Positions 9,793 to 20,276 of a stretch of DNA of 64,000 nt are shown one piece after another. Both the position numbers and the translations under genes were made by a program. Within the stretch, counting starts at the first letter, position 1. Every line of letters starts with the position of its first letter. The notes under the pieces were generated by a model. It saw only the letters and a list, made by a program, of their open reading frames with translations, was not told where the DNA came from and made no database searches. Source of the DNA: Pohlia nutans (Eukaryota > Streptophyta > Bryopsida > Bryales > Mniaceae). The stretch spans positions 29,851,811 through 29,915,810 of the forward strand of contig CM040085.1 of assembly GCA_022496805.1 (NCBI GenBank), read 5' to 3'.

Positions 9793-10611
9793 GATCCTCA
9801 CTTACGTATGCCTCCCCACACAAATGAAACCTCAAACTCAAACACACAACTTTGTTTTTGTGATTTTTTGCTTTGATATTGCACCTTTGTGCACCCAATG
9901 GGTTTAAAACAACCCCAAACACTAGATCAGCACTTTTGTGCTCCACACACGCCTCCCAACACTCAAATGTGAGAACCCTCACCCAAAAATGCAAAGAGGC
10001 TCACCAAAACCCCTCAAATCACTCAATGGAGCTCAAAACAACTCCAAATGCTTCAATACGACGCCTTAGTGTCCCCAAACACTCAATGCACGTCAATGAC
10101 ACCTTTGTGTCCTTCAAGAGCACTCACTCAATGCACATGAACTCACACAAGTCCCTCAAAACCCCAATCGCATTGAAATTGCTCAAAACCGCACCTTTGT
10201 GCACAAACTAGCTCCAAATGAAAATTTGAGCACCCCAAGAGCATGAAACACATGCAACACCTCAAAGCAAGTGCCTAATCACTAGGATCAGATGGTAGAC
10301 CCTCCACGAGAGTCTTCACACCTCACAAATCACTTGCATTTACTCAAATGCTCACAATTGAACCAAACGAAGTTCCACTCGCAACGAAGAGATAGAAGAA
10401 AGAAAAGAAGGAGATCAAGGGAAGAAATTGACCAAAGAGAGTGCTCCAACATGTAACTTCAGCCCATGCACACCTCCAAGAAACACCAACGCTTCAACAA
10501 GCTCCAAAACCTCCAACAATGCTCCAAAACCGCCCGTTGCGCACCGACCTCAAAATACTTGCACAAATGCAATCTAATACTCATGAAACACACATGAGTG
10601 GGCCCATAACC

Positions 10612-10869
10612 TATTGAAGGTAGAGAAGATTGCACAAGGCACACACACAAACACAAGGAATGCGTAGAAAGAGATAATCTTTACTCAAAGGCCTTCCACC
10701 TTAAGTAGTGTACACTAGGAGGTCACCATGGACAAACCATATGGGATAACTCATCACAAGGACACTCTAGAGATCAGCCCATGCCTAACCCCTCCTCCCA
10801 CACACCATTATTTAGCACCCAAACCTCTTTGGCTCCTAGCAATACTACGTTGCATCAATTACCTCAATA
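10612..10869 (-). repeat. Copia copy 1, 5' LTR
   Basis: 258-bp long terminal repeat. In the sense direction it is followed by GGTTATGGGCCCACTCATG at the primer-binding position, which is not the common initiator-Met tRNA match (TGGTATCAG). The region 9793-10611 is untranslated leader. Confidence 0.88.
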
Positions 10870-11731
10870 CATACGAGTAGAACTTTGAATGAAGTTCCAA
10901 TGCGCTTTATATGCCGGAAGAGAAACATCCACTCCTCCTTTGAAAGGACAATAAATCCATGGCCTTACAGGATAAGCGGCATCTCCAATCAGCTTGTAAG
11001 GTAGTAATTTTCCCTCAATGCATTTTCTACCCACTTTTGTAAGTTTAAAAACTGTACAATCATGCATGCTCCCGGCCCATCCAAACTCATAGTCCCAAAA
11101 AATGCAATTTGTATCAACTATGCCTTGCAACAATGCAGAGTGAAAAGATTTCCGACAATAATAATCTTCACCCCCATTTACTGGTGCTATAATTGGTATA
11201 TGAGATCCATCTATAGCTCCCACTACATATGGAATGCCATGTAATGCTTCAAAGTCCTTTGCTAATTCCCGAAATTTATATTCACTTGGAAACGTCACAA
11301 ATTTCTTTTGAAGATGTAATCTCACCATTCTACAAAAGTCCCTTACTATCTTTGAAACAGTGCTTTTGGCTACTCCAAATAAATCACCAACAATTTGCAA
11401 TCCATTTCCACTTCCAAGCCTCACCAATGACATTGCCACTCTTCTCTCTACTGTAATAGAATTTCTATAATTTGTATCTTGTTTCCTCAAAAAAGGACCC
11501 AATTCCTCACAAAGATATTGAAAGGTAGCATGTGAAACTCTAGTTCTTTCCCGAAACATTAACTCCGTGTAAGAGCCCATCAAATGTCTGTCACAAAATC
11601 CCTCTTGCCTATCAATGCTCCACACACCTCTCTCTTTTCTATTCCACAAGCCACACAAAGTCACAACCAAAGCTGAATTTTGCAATTCAAAGCCCAAAAT
11701 GAGGGCTTGCATGCTCAAAACATGTTGAATC
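10870..11731 (-). pseudogene. HARBI1-type transposase, central fragment
   Basis: This piece lies between the two Copia insertions. It encodes an N-terminal helical region (ERTRVSHATFQYLCEELG), an HTH-like stretch (GDLFGVAKSTVSKIVRDFC), the first catalytic motif GAIDGSHIPI, the conserved GWAGSMHDCTVF and the second catalytic motif LIGDAAYPVRPW, then breaks at SSTRM where Copia copy 1 begins. It reads without interruption through the target duplications (GAATC at 11727-11731, CATAC at 10870-10874). Joining it in frame to the fragments at 17199-17262 and 4929-5408, with one copy of each duplication removed, gives 1,401 bases, exactly 467 codons including stop. The gene was therefore apparently intact when both elements landed. 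Confidence 0.88.
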
Positions 11732-11989
11732 TATTGAGGTAATTGATGCAACGTAGTATTGCTAGAAGCCAAAGACGTACGGGTGCTAAATAATGGTGTG
11801 TGGGAGGAGGGGTTAGGCATGGGCTGATCTCTAGAGTGTCCTTGTGATGAGTTATCCCATATGGTTTGTCCATGGTGACCTCCTAGTGTACACTACTTAA
11901 GGTGGAAGGCCTTTGAGTAAAGATTATCTCTTTCTACGCATTCCTTGTGTTTGTGTGTGTGCCTTGTGCAATCTTCTCTACCTTCAATA
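11732..11989 (+). repeat. Copia copy 2, 5' LTR
   Basis: 258-bp long terminal repeat bounded by GAATC and followed by the leader 11990-12819. Confidence 0.9.
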
Positions 11990-12819
11990 GGTTATGGGCC
12001 CACTCATGTGTGTTTCATGAGTATTAGATTGCATTTGTGCAAGTATTTTGAGGTCGGTGCGCAACGGGCGGTTTTGGAGCATTGTTGGAGGTTTTGGAGC
12101 TTGTTGAAGCGTTGGTGTTTCTTGGAGGTGTGCATGGGCTGAAGTTACATGTTGGAGCACTCTCTTTGGTCAATTTCTTCCCTTGATCTCCTTCTTTTCT
12201 TTCTTCTATCTCTTCGTTGCGAGTGGAACTTCGTTTGGTTCAATTGTGAGCATTTGAGTAAATGCAAGTGATTTGTGAGGTGTGAAGACTCTCGTGGAGG
12301 GTCTACCATCTGATCCTAGTGATTAGGCACTTGCTTTGAGGTGTTGCATGTGTTTCATGCTCTTGGGGTGCTCAAATTTTCATTTGGAGCTAGTTTGTGC
12401 ACAAAGGTGCGGTTTTGAGCAATTTCAATGCGATTGGGGTTTTGAGGGACTTGTGTGAGTTCATGTGCATTGAGTGAGTGCTCTTGAAGGACACAAAGGT
12501 GTCATTGACGTGCATTGAGTGTTTGGGGACACTAAGGCGTCGTATTGAAGCATTTGGAGTTGTTTTGAGCTCCATTGAGTGATTTGAGGGGTTTTGGTGA
12601 GCCTCTTTGCATTTTTGGGTGAGGGTTCTCACATTTGAGTGTTGGGAGGCGTGTGTGGAGCACAAAAAGTGCTGATCTAGTGTTTGGGGTTGTTTTAAAC
12701 CCATTGGGTGCACAAAGGTGCAATATCAAAAAAAAAAAAAAAAAAAAATCACAAAAACAAAGTTGTGTGTTTGAGTTTGAGGTTTCATTTGTGTGGGGAG
12801 GCATACGTAAGTGAGGATC

Positions 12820-15800
12820 ATGGCATCTTTTGAGGGTGAGGGTCCCAAGGTCGTGGACAAGTTTGATGGGGTGAATTTCCACTTGTGGAAATTCAAAATG
12901 GAGATGGTGATGGCCGAGAAGGAGTTGTGGGAGATTGTCGAGGGTAGTGAGGAACCTCCTTTCTCTTCTACGGATCCTAGGATCATGCAAGCGTACACGA
13001 GGAGGGAGAAGAAGGCATTTGCCATTTTGGCACTCAACCTCGCGGATTCGCAACTTGCGCACATTCGTTCGTGCAAGACACCCGCGGAAGCATGGTCCAA
13101 GCTTTGCAACATTCACGAAGCGAAAACATTGGCCAACATTTTGTTTTTGAGGCGTAAGTTCTTCACCATCAAGATGGGCGAAGAAGATGACATGTTGGCG
13201 CACATCAACAAGGTCAAAGCTCTCGCGGATCAACTCAACGGTTGCGACGTGTCGGTTACGGATGGTGACATCGTGATGACACTTTTGGAGAGCCTTCCAT
13301 CATCATACGAGTACCTCATCGTGGCGATGGAGTCAAGACCCATTACGGAGCTCACATTGGACTATGTGACCTCACGGTTGTTGCACGAGCTTTCGCGGCG
13401 AAAGGAGAACGAGTCTCGAGAAGATGGAGCGGCACTCGTGGCGAAGCAATTCAAGAATGGAGGCGGTGGGAGCTCAAGCGACAAGGTGTGCTTCTATTGT
13501 GGTAAGAAGGGCCACATTGCCAAATTTTGCTTCAAACGCAAGAGGGATGAGAAAGGGGAGAGTGCAAACAACACTAAAACTCGTGACGATGATGAGTACG
13601 CATTTACGGCTAGATATGAGGCAAGCATGAGCGATGGCATCGAGGGTGATGCAAGCATGAGTGATGGTATCGAGGGTGATGCAAGCATGAGTGATTGGAT
13701 TGAGGTTGGTGATGAGTATGCAAACATGGCAAGCAATGTATCGTGCAATGGTAGTACGAGTGATTGGATTGTTGATTCGGGGGCTACAAGCCACATGTCA
13801 CCACATAAAACTTGTTTTCATTCGTATGCTCTCATTAATCCAAGGAGAGTGATTTTGGGAGATGATACGGTGCTTGAGGCCGTTGGCAAGGGCCAAATTG
13901 TTGTAGACACCGAGGTGAGGGGTCGTGTGAAGACAATCACTATCCAAGATGTCCTCCACGTTCCCAAATTAACGGCAAATTTACTATCGGTGAGGCAATT
14001 AGTGGCAAAACACTTGAGGGTTGAGTTTAGTGATAAGGGGTGTTATGTGTTGTCACCGAGTCGAGATGAGGTGGCCATCATTGAAGAACACGAGGGCTTG
14101 TACCACATCAAGTTCTTCAAGGTGCATTCGAAGGAATCGGCGGCGTTGGCGCATTCAAACTTGAAGGACGACAAGTTGGCGTTGTGGCATCGTCGACTTG
14201 GCCATTTGAACATCAAGAGTGTGAAGACACTACGCGGCATGGTAAGCGGTATGGACCTTCATCAATTGAAAGTGGATGCTTCTACATTCACGTGTGAAGG
14301 TTGCATTGAAGGCAAGCAACAACGGTTGCCATTTGCGGGTGAAGGGGCGACACGGGCCACAAAAGTTTTGGAGATCGTGCATTCGGATGTGTGTGGCCCC
14401 ATGAAGACCACATCGATGGGAGGTTGCAAGTACTTTGTGACCTTCATCGATGATTTTTCAAGGAAGATATGGCTCTACCCTATCAAAGCCAAGAGTGAGT
14501 GCTTTGAGAAGTTCAAGGAGTTCAAGACATTGGTGGAGAACCAATCCGAGTTGAAGATCAAGGTGTTTCGGTCGGACAATGGCGGCGAGTACATGTCCAA
14601 GAAATTTGACGAGCTTTTGAAGAATGAAGGCATCGCACGCCAAACTTCGGCCCCGTACACGCCTCAACAAAATGGAGTTGCGGAGCGCGCAAATCGCACC
14701 ATTGTAGAGATGGCGAGGAGCATGTTGCACGCTCAAAACTTGAAGTTGGACCTTTGGGCGGAAGCGGTGGTGAATGCGGTATACACACGCAATCGGTGTC
14801 CAACAAGCGCGGTTGAAGGCATGACGCCGGAGCAAGCGTGGAGTGGGAGGCAACCATGTGTTGCACACATGCGCATCTTCGGATGCATTGCATATGCGAA
14901 GGTTCCTGACGAACGGAGGACGAAACTCGAGGCTAAGGCCTTGAAATGTGTGTTTCTTGGGTATTGTGAAGGTACCAAGGCGTATAGACTCATGTCGGTG
15001 GACACGAGGAAGATCATTCGGTCACGTGATGTGACATTTTGTGAGGAGTCTACGATGGAGGCTCCTTTGGAGGTTGGTCCAAGTGGGAGTAGTGGAGACG
15101 TTTTGGTGGACACACCCTCCAAGTCTCCTAGTGTTGTTGATGTAGGTGATGATGACGGTGATGACGAAGCTGGCGACACGGAGGTTGTTGAAGCGCCATC
15201 GAGCTCAAAGGCCAAGAATGGCGCAAAGGGCACGCAAGAGGAGCAAGTTTCTTCAAGCGAGCGGCGGTACCCCGAGAGATCGCGCAAGCCACCTGGAGAA
15301 TGGTGGAAGAACCACATCTTCCCTCAAGTGGAGGACGAGCATGCGAATGTGGCATTATCGGATGGTCCATTGACCATTCGAGAAGCCATGCAAGGTGAGG
15401 ATGCGGTCAAGTGGGAGCGCGCCATGCAAGAGGAGTACGACTCTCTAATTGCTAACGGTACGTGGCAATTAACTCCCATTCCAAAGGATCGCAACCCCAT
15501 TGGTTGCAAATGGGTGTTTCGGACAAAGAGGGATGTTTCGGGTATTGTTGTGCGTCACAAGGCAAGATTAGTAGCCAAGGGGTTTGCTCAAGTGCATGGG
15601 GTGGACTTTCACGAGACGTTTGCTCCCGTGGCCAAGTTCACCACCATTCGATGCATTCTTGCCATTGGAGCGGCCTTGGACTTGGAGATGCATCAAATGG
15701 ATGTGAAGACCGCATTTTTGAATGGCGATTTGGAGGAGGATATCTACATGGTACAACCTGAGGGGTTTGTGCAACAAGGTAATGAGCACCTTGTTTGTAA

Positions 15801-16965
15801 GTTGCAAAAATCATTGTATGGGTTGAAACAATCTCCAAGAGCGTGGTACCAAAAGATTGACACGTTCTTGGTTGCACACGGGTTTACTAGGAGCATTGCG
15901 GATCATAGTCTCTACTTCATGCAAGAGGGGCAACATGTGGTGATTGTGATCATATATGTTGATGATTTGATCATTCTTGCAAGCCTCATGAGTTTAATGA
16001 ATGCATTAAAAGGCATGCTTGAGAGAGAGTACGAGATGAGTGATCTTGGAGAATTGCACTTTTGTCTTGGTGTTGAGTTTGTGCGAGACAGGGCTACACG
16101 CACTATCACCATGAGTCAAGGCAAGTATGTGATGGACGTGCTCAAGAGATTCGGGATGGAGGATTGTAAGCCCGTGGCAACACCATTGGATGCAAACTCC
16201 AAGCTCGTCAAGCTTTCGGAGGAGGAGTATGCGATGGAGGCTAAATCGATGGCGGAGGTGCCATACAAGCAAGCGGTGGGGTCATTGATGTATGCGATGA
16301 TTGCGACACGGCCCGACCTTGCGTATCCAATTAGCGTGGTGAGTCAACACATGGCGAGACCGGGCTCGATGCATTGGATGACGGTCAAGAGGATCATGCG
16401 TTATTTGAGGGGCACAAGCGATGTGAAGTTGTGTCTTGGAGGCAAAGACATTGTGTTGAGCGGCTATTGTGACGCGGACTACGCGGGAGACACGAGCGAT
16501 CGAAGATCGACAACGGGCTACATGTTCAAGGTCGGATCGGGAGCGGTGTCGTGGAATAGCAAGCGGCAACAAACCACGGCGACATCAACGGTGGAGGCCG
16601 AGTACATGGCTACGAGCCATGCCACGAAGGAGGCCATTTGGTTGAGGCAACTAATGGTGGATGTGGGTTGCACACAAGGTGAGGCTACAACGATTATGTG
16701 TGACAACCAAGGGTGCATTTCACTTGCAAAGAACCCTACACATCATTCACGCACGAAGCACATTGATGTGCAATACCACTTCATTCGGGAGAAGTTGGAA
16801 TTGGGAGTTATACATTTGGAGTATTGCCCAACGGAGCACATGGTGGCGGATGTGCTCACAAAGGGTCTTTGTAGAGACCGACACCAACGATTAGTAATAG
16901 CATTTGGACTTAGAGGCTTTGGCTCTACGCAAAGTGGGAGTATTGAGGTAATTGATGCAACGTAG
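12820..16965 (+). CDS. Copia gag-pol polyprotein, copy 2
   Basis: The frame is about 1,381 codons from ATG 12820 and nearly identical to copy 1. I noted only a few substitutions (for example TANLLS for TTNLLS, KFFKV for KFSKV). All catalytic signatures are kept: the CCHC knuckle, protease DSGATSH, integrase (HSDVCGPM, IDDFSRK, DNGGEY), reverse transcriptase YVDD, and RNase H (DADYAGD). The stop codon lies inside the 3' LTR. With identical ends and an open frame this is a young, potentially active element. Confidence 0.93.
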   Translation: MASFEGEGPKVVDKFDGVNFHLWKFKMEMVMAEKELWEIVEGSEEPPFSSTDPRIMQAYTRREKKAFAILALNLADSQLAHIRSCKTPAEAWSKLCNIHEAKTLANILFLRRKFFTIKMGEEDDMLAHINKVKALADQLNGCDVSVTDGDIVMTLLESLPSSYEYLIVAMESRPITELTLDYVTSRLLHELSRRKENESREDGAALVAKQFKNGGGGSSSDKVCFYCGKKGHIAKFCFKRKRDEKGESANNTKTRDDDEYAFTARYEASMSDGIEGDASMSDGIEGDASMSDWIEVGDEYANMASNVSCNGSTSDWIVDSGATSHMSPHKTCFHSYALINPRRVILGDDTVLEAVGKGQIVVDTEVRGRVKTITIQDVLHVPKLTANLLSVRQLVAKHLRVEFSDKGCYVLSPSRDEVAIIEEHEGLYHIKFFKVHSKESAALAHSNLKDDKLALWHRRLGHLNIKSVKTLRGMVSGMDLHQLKVDASTFTCEGCIEGKQQRLPFAGEGATRATKVLEIVHSDVCGPMKTTSMGGCKYFVTFIDDFSRKIWLYPIKAKSECFEKFKEFKTLVENQSELKIKVFRSDNGGEYMSKKFDELLKNEGIARQTSAPYTPQQNGVAERANRTIVEMARSMLHAQNLKLDLWAEAVVNAVYTRNRCPTSAVEGMTPEQAWSGRQPCVAHMRIFGCIAYAKVPDERRTKLEAKALKCVFLGYCEGTKAYRLMSVDTRKIIRSRDVTFCEESTMEAPLEVGPSGSSGDVLVDTPSKSPSVVDVGDDDGDDEAGDTEVVEAPSSSKAKNGAKGTQEEQVSSSERRYPERSRKPPGEWWKNHIFPQVEDEHANVALSDGPLTIREAMQGEDAVKWERAMQEEYDSLIANGTWQLTPIPKDRNPIGCKWVFRTKRDVSGIVVRHKARLVAKGFAQVHGVDFHETFAPVAKFTTIRCILAIGAALDLEMHQMDVKTAFLNGDLEEDIYMVQPEGFVQQGNEHLVCKLQKSLYGLKQSPRAWYQKIDTFLVAHGFTRSIADHSLYFMQEGQHVVIVIIYVDDLIILASLMSLMNALKGMLEREYEMSDLGELHFCLGVEFVRDRATRTITMSQGKYVMDVLKRFGMEDCKPVATPLDANSKLVKLSEEEYAMEAKSMAEVPYKQAVGSLMYAMIATRPDLAYPISVVSQHMARPGSMHWMTVKRIMRYLRGTSDVKLCLGGKDIVLSGYCDADYAGDTSDRRSTTGYMFKVGSGAVSWNSKRQQTTATSTVEAEYMATSHATKEAIWLRQLMVDVGCTQGEATTIMCDNQGCISLAKNPTHHSRTKHIDVQYHFIREKLELGVIHLEYCPTEHMVADVLTKGLCRDRHQRLVIAFGLRGFGSTQSGSIEVIDAT

Positions 16966-17198
16966 TATTGCTAGAAGCCAAAGACGTACGGGTGCTAAAT
17001 AATGGTGTGTGGGAGGAGGGGTTAGGCATGGGCTGATCTCTAGAGTGTCCTTGTGATGAGTTATCCCATATGGTTTGTCCATGGTGACCTCCTAGTGTAC
17101 ACTACTTAAGGTGGAAGGCCTTTGAGTAAAGATTATCTCTTTCTACGCATTCCTTGTGTTTGTGTGTGTGCCTTGTGCAATCTTCTCTACCTTCAATA
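16941..17198 (+). repeat. Copia copy 2, 3' LTR
   Basis: 258-bp long terminal repeat abutting the polypurine tract on its left and the second GAATC on its right. Confidence 0.9.
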
Positions 17199-17262
17199 GA
17201 ATCAACATATAAAAGCACCAATACATAGCTAGTACCACTAGAGCTCGTTCTCTTCTTTCCAT
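17199..17262 (-). pseudogene. HARBI1-type transposase, N-terminal fragment
   Basis: The ATG at 17262 begins MERRERALVVLAMYWCFYML. After 21 codons and one base the frame reaches the GAATC duplication and the end of Copia copy 2. Skipping the element and one GAATC, it continues in phase into the central fragment. The stretch 17263-17595 is the transposon's terminal region and probably holds the transposase promoter. Confidence 0.7.
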
Positions 17263-17598
17263 GATGCCAAAAATCATCATAAACGGCCAAAATTTGAGAG
17301 AGATTGAACAAAACAGCACTCAAAGATGTAGGGCAGCATTGACTACAAAAGATTCTATGAGTATGGGGTAAATTAAAAAAAACTTCTATGGATAACTCTA
17401 CTTTAAAAATTCAGCCCAAGTGCACAATGGGCCATGACTCAACTCTCTTGGTTTACACCAAATGTTTGGGCCACTACCTACTTATAAGTCCCTTGTTTCA
17501 AGCATGGTACCCCACTTACAATGGTCTCATCCCTTGAACAAAGTACCACTTGTGTTCATGGGTTGGAGCCCAAGTTTTTTGGTGTAAACAGGCCCTAA

Positions 17599-18420
17599 GT
17601 CTTATTGTGGGTTCAGCGCATCAAACTGTGCTGGCAGTTAGTGGCTTGGCACAGCGATTAACATACTGTGACCTGTATGTCAGAGGACGTTACCGGGGAA
17701 AGCAATTTAAAATACTACTGTATTGAACAGTAGAATCGGTAAGTATGTAGCAATGGCGAGACGCGCTAGCATCGAACACTAGTAATAGAAAAGGTGGCAA
17801 TGCCGAGGAAGATGCCCGGGCAAGTGGTGCCCAATTCCACGCATGCACAGTGATTTTGCTTTGGCATCAATGCCACCTTTTCTACTAGTGGAATCATTTT
17901 AGGGAGCTAAGGTAGGAAAACCAAAAACGGTTAATGCCCTCAAGGCATGCACTAGAGTTGCAGTAAAACAAGGAGGTGGTAGACCGAAAATGGAGAATTT
18001 TTGCATGACCATGATTACTAAAAATTTACTAAAATTTACTAATTTTTTTTGAATTTTTAGTAGCCGTGTGTGCGGTTTTCTGTGATATTAGTTAACCGTT
18101 TTAGGTGTTTTCATGTGTAGAAAAGGAAGAGTCTAGTATATAAGAAGGGGGTTTGACAAACTTCCCACTTTGAGAAATTGTAGATAATTATTTGCGGGGA
18201 ATAAAAATACGAAACAACTTGCATTCTTCATCATTTCTTCTTCTTCATCTCAAAAAAATTTCACATAATTTCTAACTCCATTCCTTCTGGTCAAATCACC
18301 TTATTTTCACCGTTTTTGGTTTTCCTACCTTATACCACATTTTAGTACCAATGTGCTATTTCACAGGGGTTTCATATGGTTTCCTTGTGTTGATTCCTCT
18401 GTGAGTGTCATTTTCCTCTC
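17599..18420. other. Intergenic DNA containing a CACTA-type MITE
   Basis: No gene is supported here. Apart from the MITE at 17777-17890 I see no structure. Confidence 0.4.
17777..17890. mobile_element. CACTA-type MITE
   Basis: The element is 114 bp, begins CACTAGTAATAGAAAAGGTG and ends with the inverted CACCTTTTCTACTAGTG. It is flanked by the 3-bp direct repeat GAA (17774-17776 and 17891-17893). The CACTA ends and 3-bp duplication are diagnostic of the CACTA/EnSpm superfamily. Confidence 0.8.
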
Positions 18421-18423
18421 TAA

Positions 18424-18969
18424 AGGCCTGTTTACATCATCGACCATGAACTCGTCCCACGGCCCTCTAGAAGTTGTAATTGGATGTTTAACTCGTCCAG
18501 GGAGCATTGCGGTTTACACCAAGCAAAAAATGTTAGAGTGGCCACGGAGTTTGAGGTCCCCAAAAAACAATATTTAAGGCCTACATTATCCGGACCACTG
18601 ACATGGTCCAACGACTTTTCTCTTGAGAGAGGCAAAAGAGGTGGTTTCGTAGAAAAAGCAAGGGCCCATGGCATAGAAATGCCGTTATAATATTTTTTTA
18701 ATGAGCAATTTCAAAAGAAGACAAAAGATTAATTTCTTTTCCAAAACTGCCGTTTTTGAACATATACTAAAAAAATCAGCACATCCACTTTTTGGTACAT
18801 GGTCATTCCTCTTGGTCCACATTCGGTTTACACCTAGTGAAGGGCCCATTAACCTTGTAAATTGATTTTTTTAATAACTCGAACCATGAAAGTCGTCCCA
18901 TGAAGTCGAACCATGAAAAATAGCCATTTTCCATGGTCCAACTTCATGGTCCATGGTGTAAACCGCCCC
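18424..18969. mobile_element. Tourist-like (Harbinger-related) non-autonomous element
   Basis: It is flanked by TAA (18421-18423 and 18970-18972). The ends are AGGCCTGTTTACA and, inverted, GGGGCGGTTTACACC, close to the ends of the full Harbinger element at 2840. ACCATGAA-type words repeat inside both ends. It has no coding capacity and was plausibly moved by a Harbinger transposase of the same group. Confidence 0.6.
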
Positions 18970-18996
18970 TAAGCTTCAGAACTCCACACATGTTAA

Positions 18997-19568
18997 TCCC
19001 TAAATGCCTAGAGCCCTCTCCAAATTTGGTAGTTTTGCAAGAATGCCTCATAAAATGCAACCCCAAGGGATATTTTGAACTTGATGTATAAATAAAATTT
19101 GAACATTATGAATTTCAGATTCTATCCATACAGTTAGATCTATGATTGCTATCACCAATATTTTTGTATAAAATATGAAACTCAAAAGTCAAAATTATTT
19201 TGTAATTTGATTACGATTAAGATATTGACAATTTGTGAATGAGATTTGTTGTGGTTGGTTGAAATGTAATAGTCTAAGTTTAGTAGTGATTTTTGGAGAT
19301 TTTTTGGTTGCTTAATTTTATTAGTTGACTTTTTAAAGAGCACTTTTATATTGAAATCTTCGAAATATTGGGTGAATTGCTAAAACATGAAATGAGACAT
19401 AATTTTTTCACAAATCATCCCCTTTCTAATCGGATCACACATGCATGAAACTAACTTCCCATAAAATCTACAGTAGAAAATCCACATTGCTGAAAGTGCA
19501 TGACGGATGAGAAAACATGGATGAAATTTGTACATTGTTCAAAAAATGGACGCTCAGGCAGTTAAGGG
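18997..19568. mobile_element. TTAA-flanked MITE
   Basis: TTAA is at 18993-18996 and 19569-19572. The ends are TCCCTAAATGCC and, inverted, CCCTTAACTGCC. It is homologous inside to the copies at 665-1212 and 61498-62077. Confidence 0.65.
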
Positions 19569-19572
19569 TTAA

Positions 19573-20274
19573 AACTTTCCTTCTACAAATAGTTGACTAA
19601 GCTTAAGTAGGTGATTTTGTACACATATCAAAACTCAAAATCACAAGGAAAAAGTGCACTCACATATAACATTCAGTAGCCTCTGTGACTGTTGCCTTCT
19701 CCCAACAAAATGATGTGGAATATCCCACATCATTTCATCCCCTAATGAAATGATGTGGGATATTCCACATCACATCAGTAGTTAGGGGGCAAGTAACATT
19801 AAGCAAGAGCAACTAACCATGGTGAACAGTAATCAAAAGCACACACTCAATCACAATTCAATAGTGTCCTGTAATTGTTTATTAATTCAATAGCCCATTT
19901 AATTACATATCACTCGTCACTCCATATATAAAGGTCGATGAAATTAATGGGTAGCCTTCTCGAAGGCTACTCTAAATAGTGTATTTAGTGTGAGATACAC
20001 TAATTTACATAAACATGTTGTAAGTTTTGACTGCTGACCAATTTTTTTACCCTCTATATTGGTCAAGATGGGATCTTTCAATAGTATTGGAATCAATGTC
20101 TTTGGTAAAAAATTTGTCGAGAGTAAAAATCTATAACATTTTCAAATCTTATAATTATCTCACACTAAATACACTATTTAGTGTACTGAATGTTATGCGG
20201 GGGAAAACATAGGGGAACCATATGAGCTTCCTGTAGCTACAGAACGTAGCCACTTGCATGCTACCGTCAACATA
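19573..20274. other. Intergenic DNA with nested hairpins
   Basis: The region holds a long hairpin at 19706-19772 and, at 19971-20182, an inverted repeat with 24-bp arms (CTAAATAGTGTATTTAGTGT and its complement) about 160 bp apart. Outside both, ATAACATTCAGTA at about 19673 is repeated inverted at about 20184, suggesting a foldback element of about 520 bp. No gene is seen. Confidence 0.5.
19706..19772. repeat. Double palindrome (hairpin)
   Basis: Two arms of about 28 bp, ATGATGTGGAATATCCCACA and onward and their complement, are separated by about 6 bp. Each arm is itself a palindrome around GGAATATCC. A related copy is at 22376-22446, followed in both cases by CATCAGTAG. Confidence 0.7.
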
Positions 20275-20276
20275 TA

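Larger units (their letters stand above)
5414..10869 (-). mobile_element. Full-length Ty1/copia retrotransposon, copy 1
   Basis: The element is 5,456 bp in minus orientation. Its 258-bp LTRs are at 5414-5671 (3') and 10612-10869 (5'), with the target duplication CATAC at 5409-5413 and 10870-10874. The LTRs begin TATTGAGG and end CTTCAATA in the sense direction, so the terminal dinucleotides are TA and TA, not the usual TG and CA. A purine-rich tract (AAAGTGGGAG in sense) abuts the 3' LTR. The stretches of the two LTRs I compared are identical, including GGAGCCAAAGAGGTTTGGG, which differs from copy 2. It sits inside the Harbinger transposase gene between its second and third catalytic residues. 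Confidence 0.93.
11732..17198 (+). mobile_element. Full-length Ty1/copia retrotransposon, copy 2
   Basis: The element is 5,467 bp in plus orientation. Its 258-bp LTRs are at 11732-11989 and 16941-17198, with the target duplication GAATC at 11727-11731 and 17199-17203. The termini are TATTGAGG and CTTCAATA, as in copy 1. The polypurine tract AAAGTGGGAG is at 16931-16940. Its LTRs agree with each other (GAAGCCAAAGACGTACGGG) and differ from copy 1 at the same place, so the two copies are independent insertions. A run of about 21 A at about 12728-12748 in the leader accounts for most of the 11-bp length difference. Confidence 0.93.
2840..17595. mobile_element. PIF/Harbinger DNA transposon carrying nested Copia insertions
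   Basis: The ends are inverted: GGGCTTGTTTACACCAA at 2840 and, on the opposite strand from 17595, GGGCCTGTTTACACCAA (16 of 17). Both are flanked by TAA (2837-2839 and 17596-17598), which fits the TWA target duplications of PIF/Harbinger. Further in, both ends carry the words CTTGGGCTCCAACCC or its like. Inside are the two genes expected of the superfamily: a Myb/SANT-like protein on plus and a HARBI1-type transposase on minus, tail to tail with only about 5 bp between stop codons. Two Copia elements (5414-10869 and 11732-17198) have inserted into the transposase gene. Without them and one copy of each target duplication the element would be about 3.8 kb, a normal size. Confidence 0.88.

Noticed and set aside
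5894..9876. Many open frames on the plus strand opposite Copia copy 1 (and on minus opposite copy 2)
   Set aside because: They are antisense shadows of the polyprotein; the same ones appear in both copies and none has recognisable motifs.
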